From the NCBI GenBank assembly GCA_900764025.1, contig CAAFMM010000087.1, positions 1 to 5,194 on the forward strand: 5,194 nucleotides of DNA, in the 5' to 3' direction. Position numbers and translations under genes: made by a program. Below the pieces are notes generated by a model. It saw only the letters and a program-made list of their open reading frames with translations, searched no databases and was not told the origin of the DNA. This DNA comes from an uncultured Collinsella sp. (lineage in GTDB: Bacteria > Actinomycetota > Coriobacteriia > Coriobacteriales > Coriobacteriaceae). Positions 4,565 through 5,194 of this stretch are shown one piece after another; the first letter of the stretch is position 1, and each line of letters begins with the position of its first letter.

Positions 4565-5194
4565 ATGGTGCAGGGCGCCAAACATATGAAGAGCAATAAC
4601 GCCGCGGACAACGGCGGCTCAAGCCCTCAGCCCAAACCTCAACCAAAGCCCAAGCGCCGCCGCAAGCGACTGCCGCGCTGGGCTGATCGGCTCATCACCA
4701 TCGTCATCATCCTTATTGGCGTGGGCCTTATGACCTGGCCGTGGATCTTGGACCGGCTCGAGGCCTCGGGCGTGTTCAACCAGATCAGCACGGTGTCCAG
4801 CACCGTGGACGCGCTGTCTGCCGAGGAGCGCGAGCGCATCCTGCTCCAGGCGCGCTCCTTTAACGAGCAGCTGGCGGGCGAGGCCACCGAGCTTCCCGCC
4901 GACCAGATCGAGCCCTACGCTCAGCAGCTCATCTTTGACCGCGACCCCATGATGAGCTGGGTCGAGATTCCCTCCATCGACGTGAGCATGCCCATCTACC
5001 ACGGTACGAGCGAGGAAGTCCTCATGGCGGGCGTCGGCCACCTGGAGGGCACAAGCCTGCCGGTGGGCGGCACCTCGACGCATTGCGTGCTCACCGCGCA
5101 CTCGGGCATGCGCAACCTGAGCATGTTCGACGACATCCACTCGCTGGAGCCCGGCGACCTGGTGCTGCTGCACACCATGAACAAGACGCTCGCC
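4565..5194 (+). CDS. srtC: class C (pilus-assembly) sortase, 3' end beyond the window
   Basis: This is the N-terminal 210 residues of a membrane-bound transpeptidase that cleaves pilin sorting signals between Thr and Gly and joins them to the pilin-motif lysine of the next subunit. Seen: a Pro/Lys/Arg-rich cytoplasmic start (21-38), a membrane segment (about 42-60), a helical linker with FNEQLAG (99-105), then the sortase core with WVEIPSIDVSMPIYHG (132-147), GVGHLEGTSLPVGG (156-169) and the catalytic His179 in LTAHSGM, followed by MFDDIHSLEPGD. These motifs are close to the class C pattern. The His context is AHSGMR rather than the common GHRGLP. The lid, normally Asp-Pro-aromatic, is not obvious; Glu116-Pro117-Tyr118 is the closest candidate. 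The catalytic Cys and Arg and the C-terminal membrane helix lie past the edge. The frame is open to the last base. It probably acts on the two upstream pilins, although a terminator and the repeat module separate them. Confidence 0.93.
   Translation, partial: MVQGAKHMKSNNAADNGGSSPQPKPQPKPKRRRKRLPRWADRLITIVIILIGVGLMTWPWILDRLEASGVFNQISTVSSTVDALSAEERERILLQARSFNEQLAGEATELPADQIEPYAQQLIFDRDPMMSWVEIPSIDVSMPIYHGTSEEVLMAGVGHLEGTSLPVGGTSTHCVLTAHSGMRNLSMFDDIHSLEPGDLVLLHTMNKTLA

Noticed and set aside
4619..5173. Minus-strand frame opposite the sortase
   Set aside because: The plus strand encodes clear sortase motifs; the antisense product is His/Val/Gly/Ala-rich and matches nothing.

Overview
The window reads as a sortase-assembled pilus locus from a high-GC Gram-positive bacterium. 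The two-domain LPxTG pilins, the class C sortase and the 60-70% GC content suggest a Coriobacteriia-type actinobacterium such as Collinsella. That assignment is an inference from gene style, not from a marker gene.

Positions 7-1671 and 1780-3543 encode two paralogous pilin subunits in tandem on the + strand. Each has a signal peptide, an N-terminal domain ending in a pilin-type Pro-Lys motif, a D2-type fimbrial isopeptide domain, a CnaB domain with an E-box, and a C-terminal sorting signal (MPSTG in the first, LPLTG in the second). The first is cysteine-bearing and very GC-rich. The second is cysteine-free in its mature ectodomain (its only Cys lies in the C-terminal membrane segment), has the more canonical motifs and is the likely shaft subunit. 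Its central part is markedly AT-richer than its ends. A very strong intrinsic terminator (3644-3681) closes this unit.

Positions 3682-4564 hold no pilus gene. Two direct copies of a roughly 300-bp module sit 480 bp apart. The downstream copy carries an intact 49-codon gene (4153-4302) with a good ribosome-binding site, encoding a small hydrophobic peptide with a very basic tail. The upstream copy has lost its start and is a remnant. Both copies share a long structured 3' region. The leader just upstream of the small gene is complementary to that 3' region in two colinear blocks (4104-4128 with 4351-4389). Transcripts of type I toxins use this kind of 5'-3' pairing. A good minus-strand promoter (4025-4053) points into the 3' region of the upstream copy. 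This is the most unusual part of the window.

From 4565 to the right edge runs the first 210 codons of a class C sortase (catalytic His visible, catalytic Cys beyond the edge). It has its own ribosome-binding site and a perfect 14-bp palindrome just upstream, so it appears to be transcribed separately from the pilins it should polymerise. In the expected pathway both pilins are exported by Sec and held in the membrane by their C-terminal anchors. The sortase then cleaves them at the sorting motif and links them through the pilin-motif lysine, and intramolecular isopeptide bonds stiffen the shaft.
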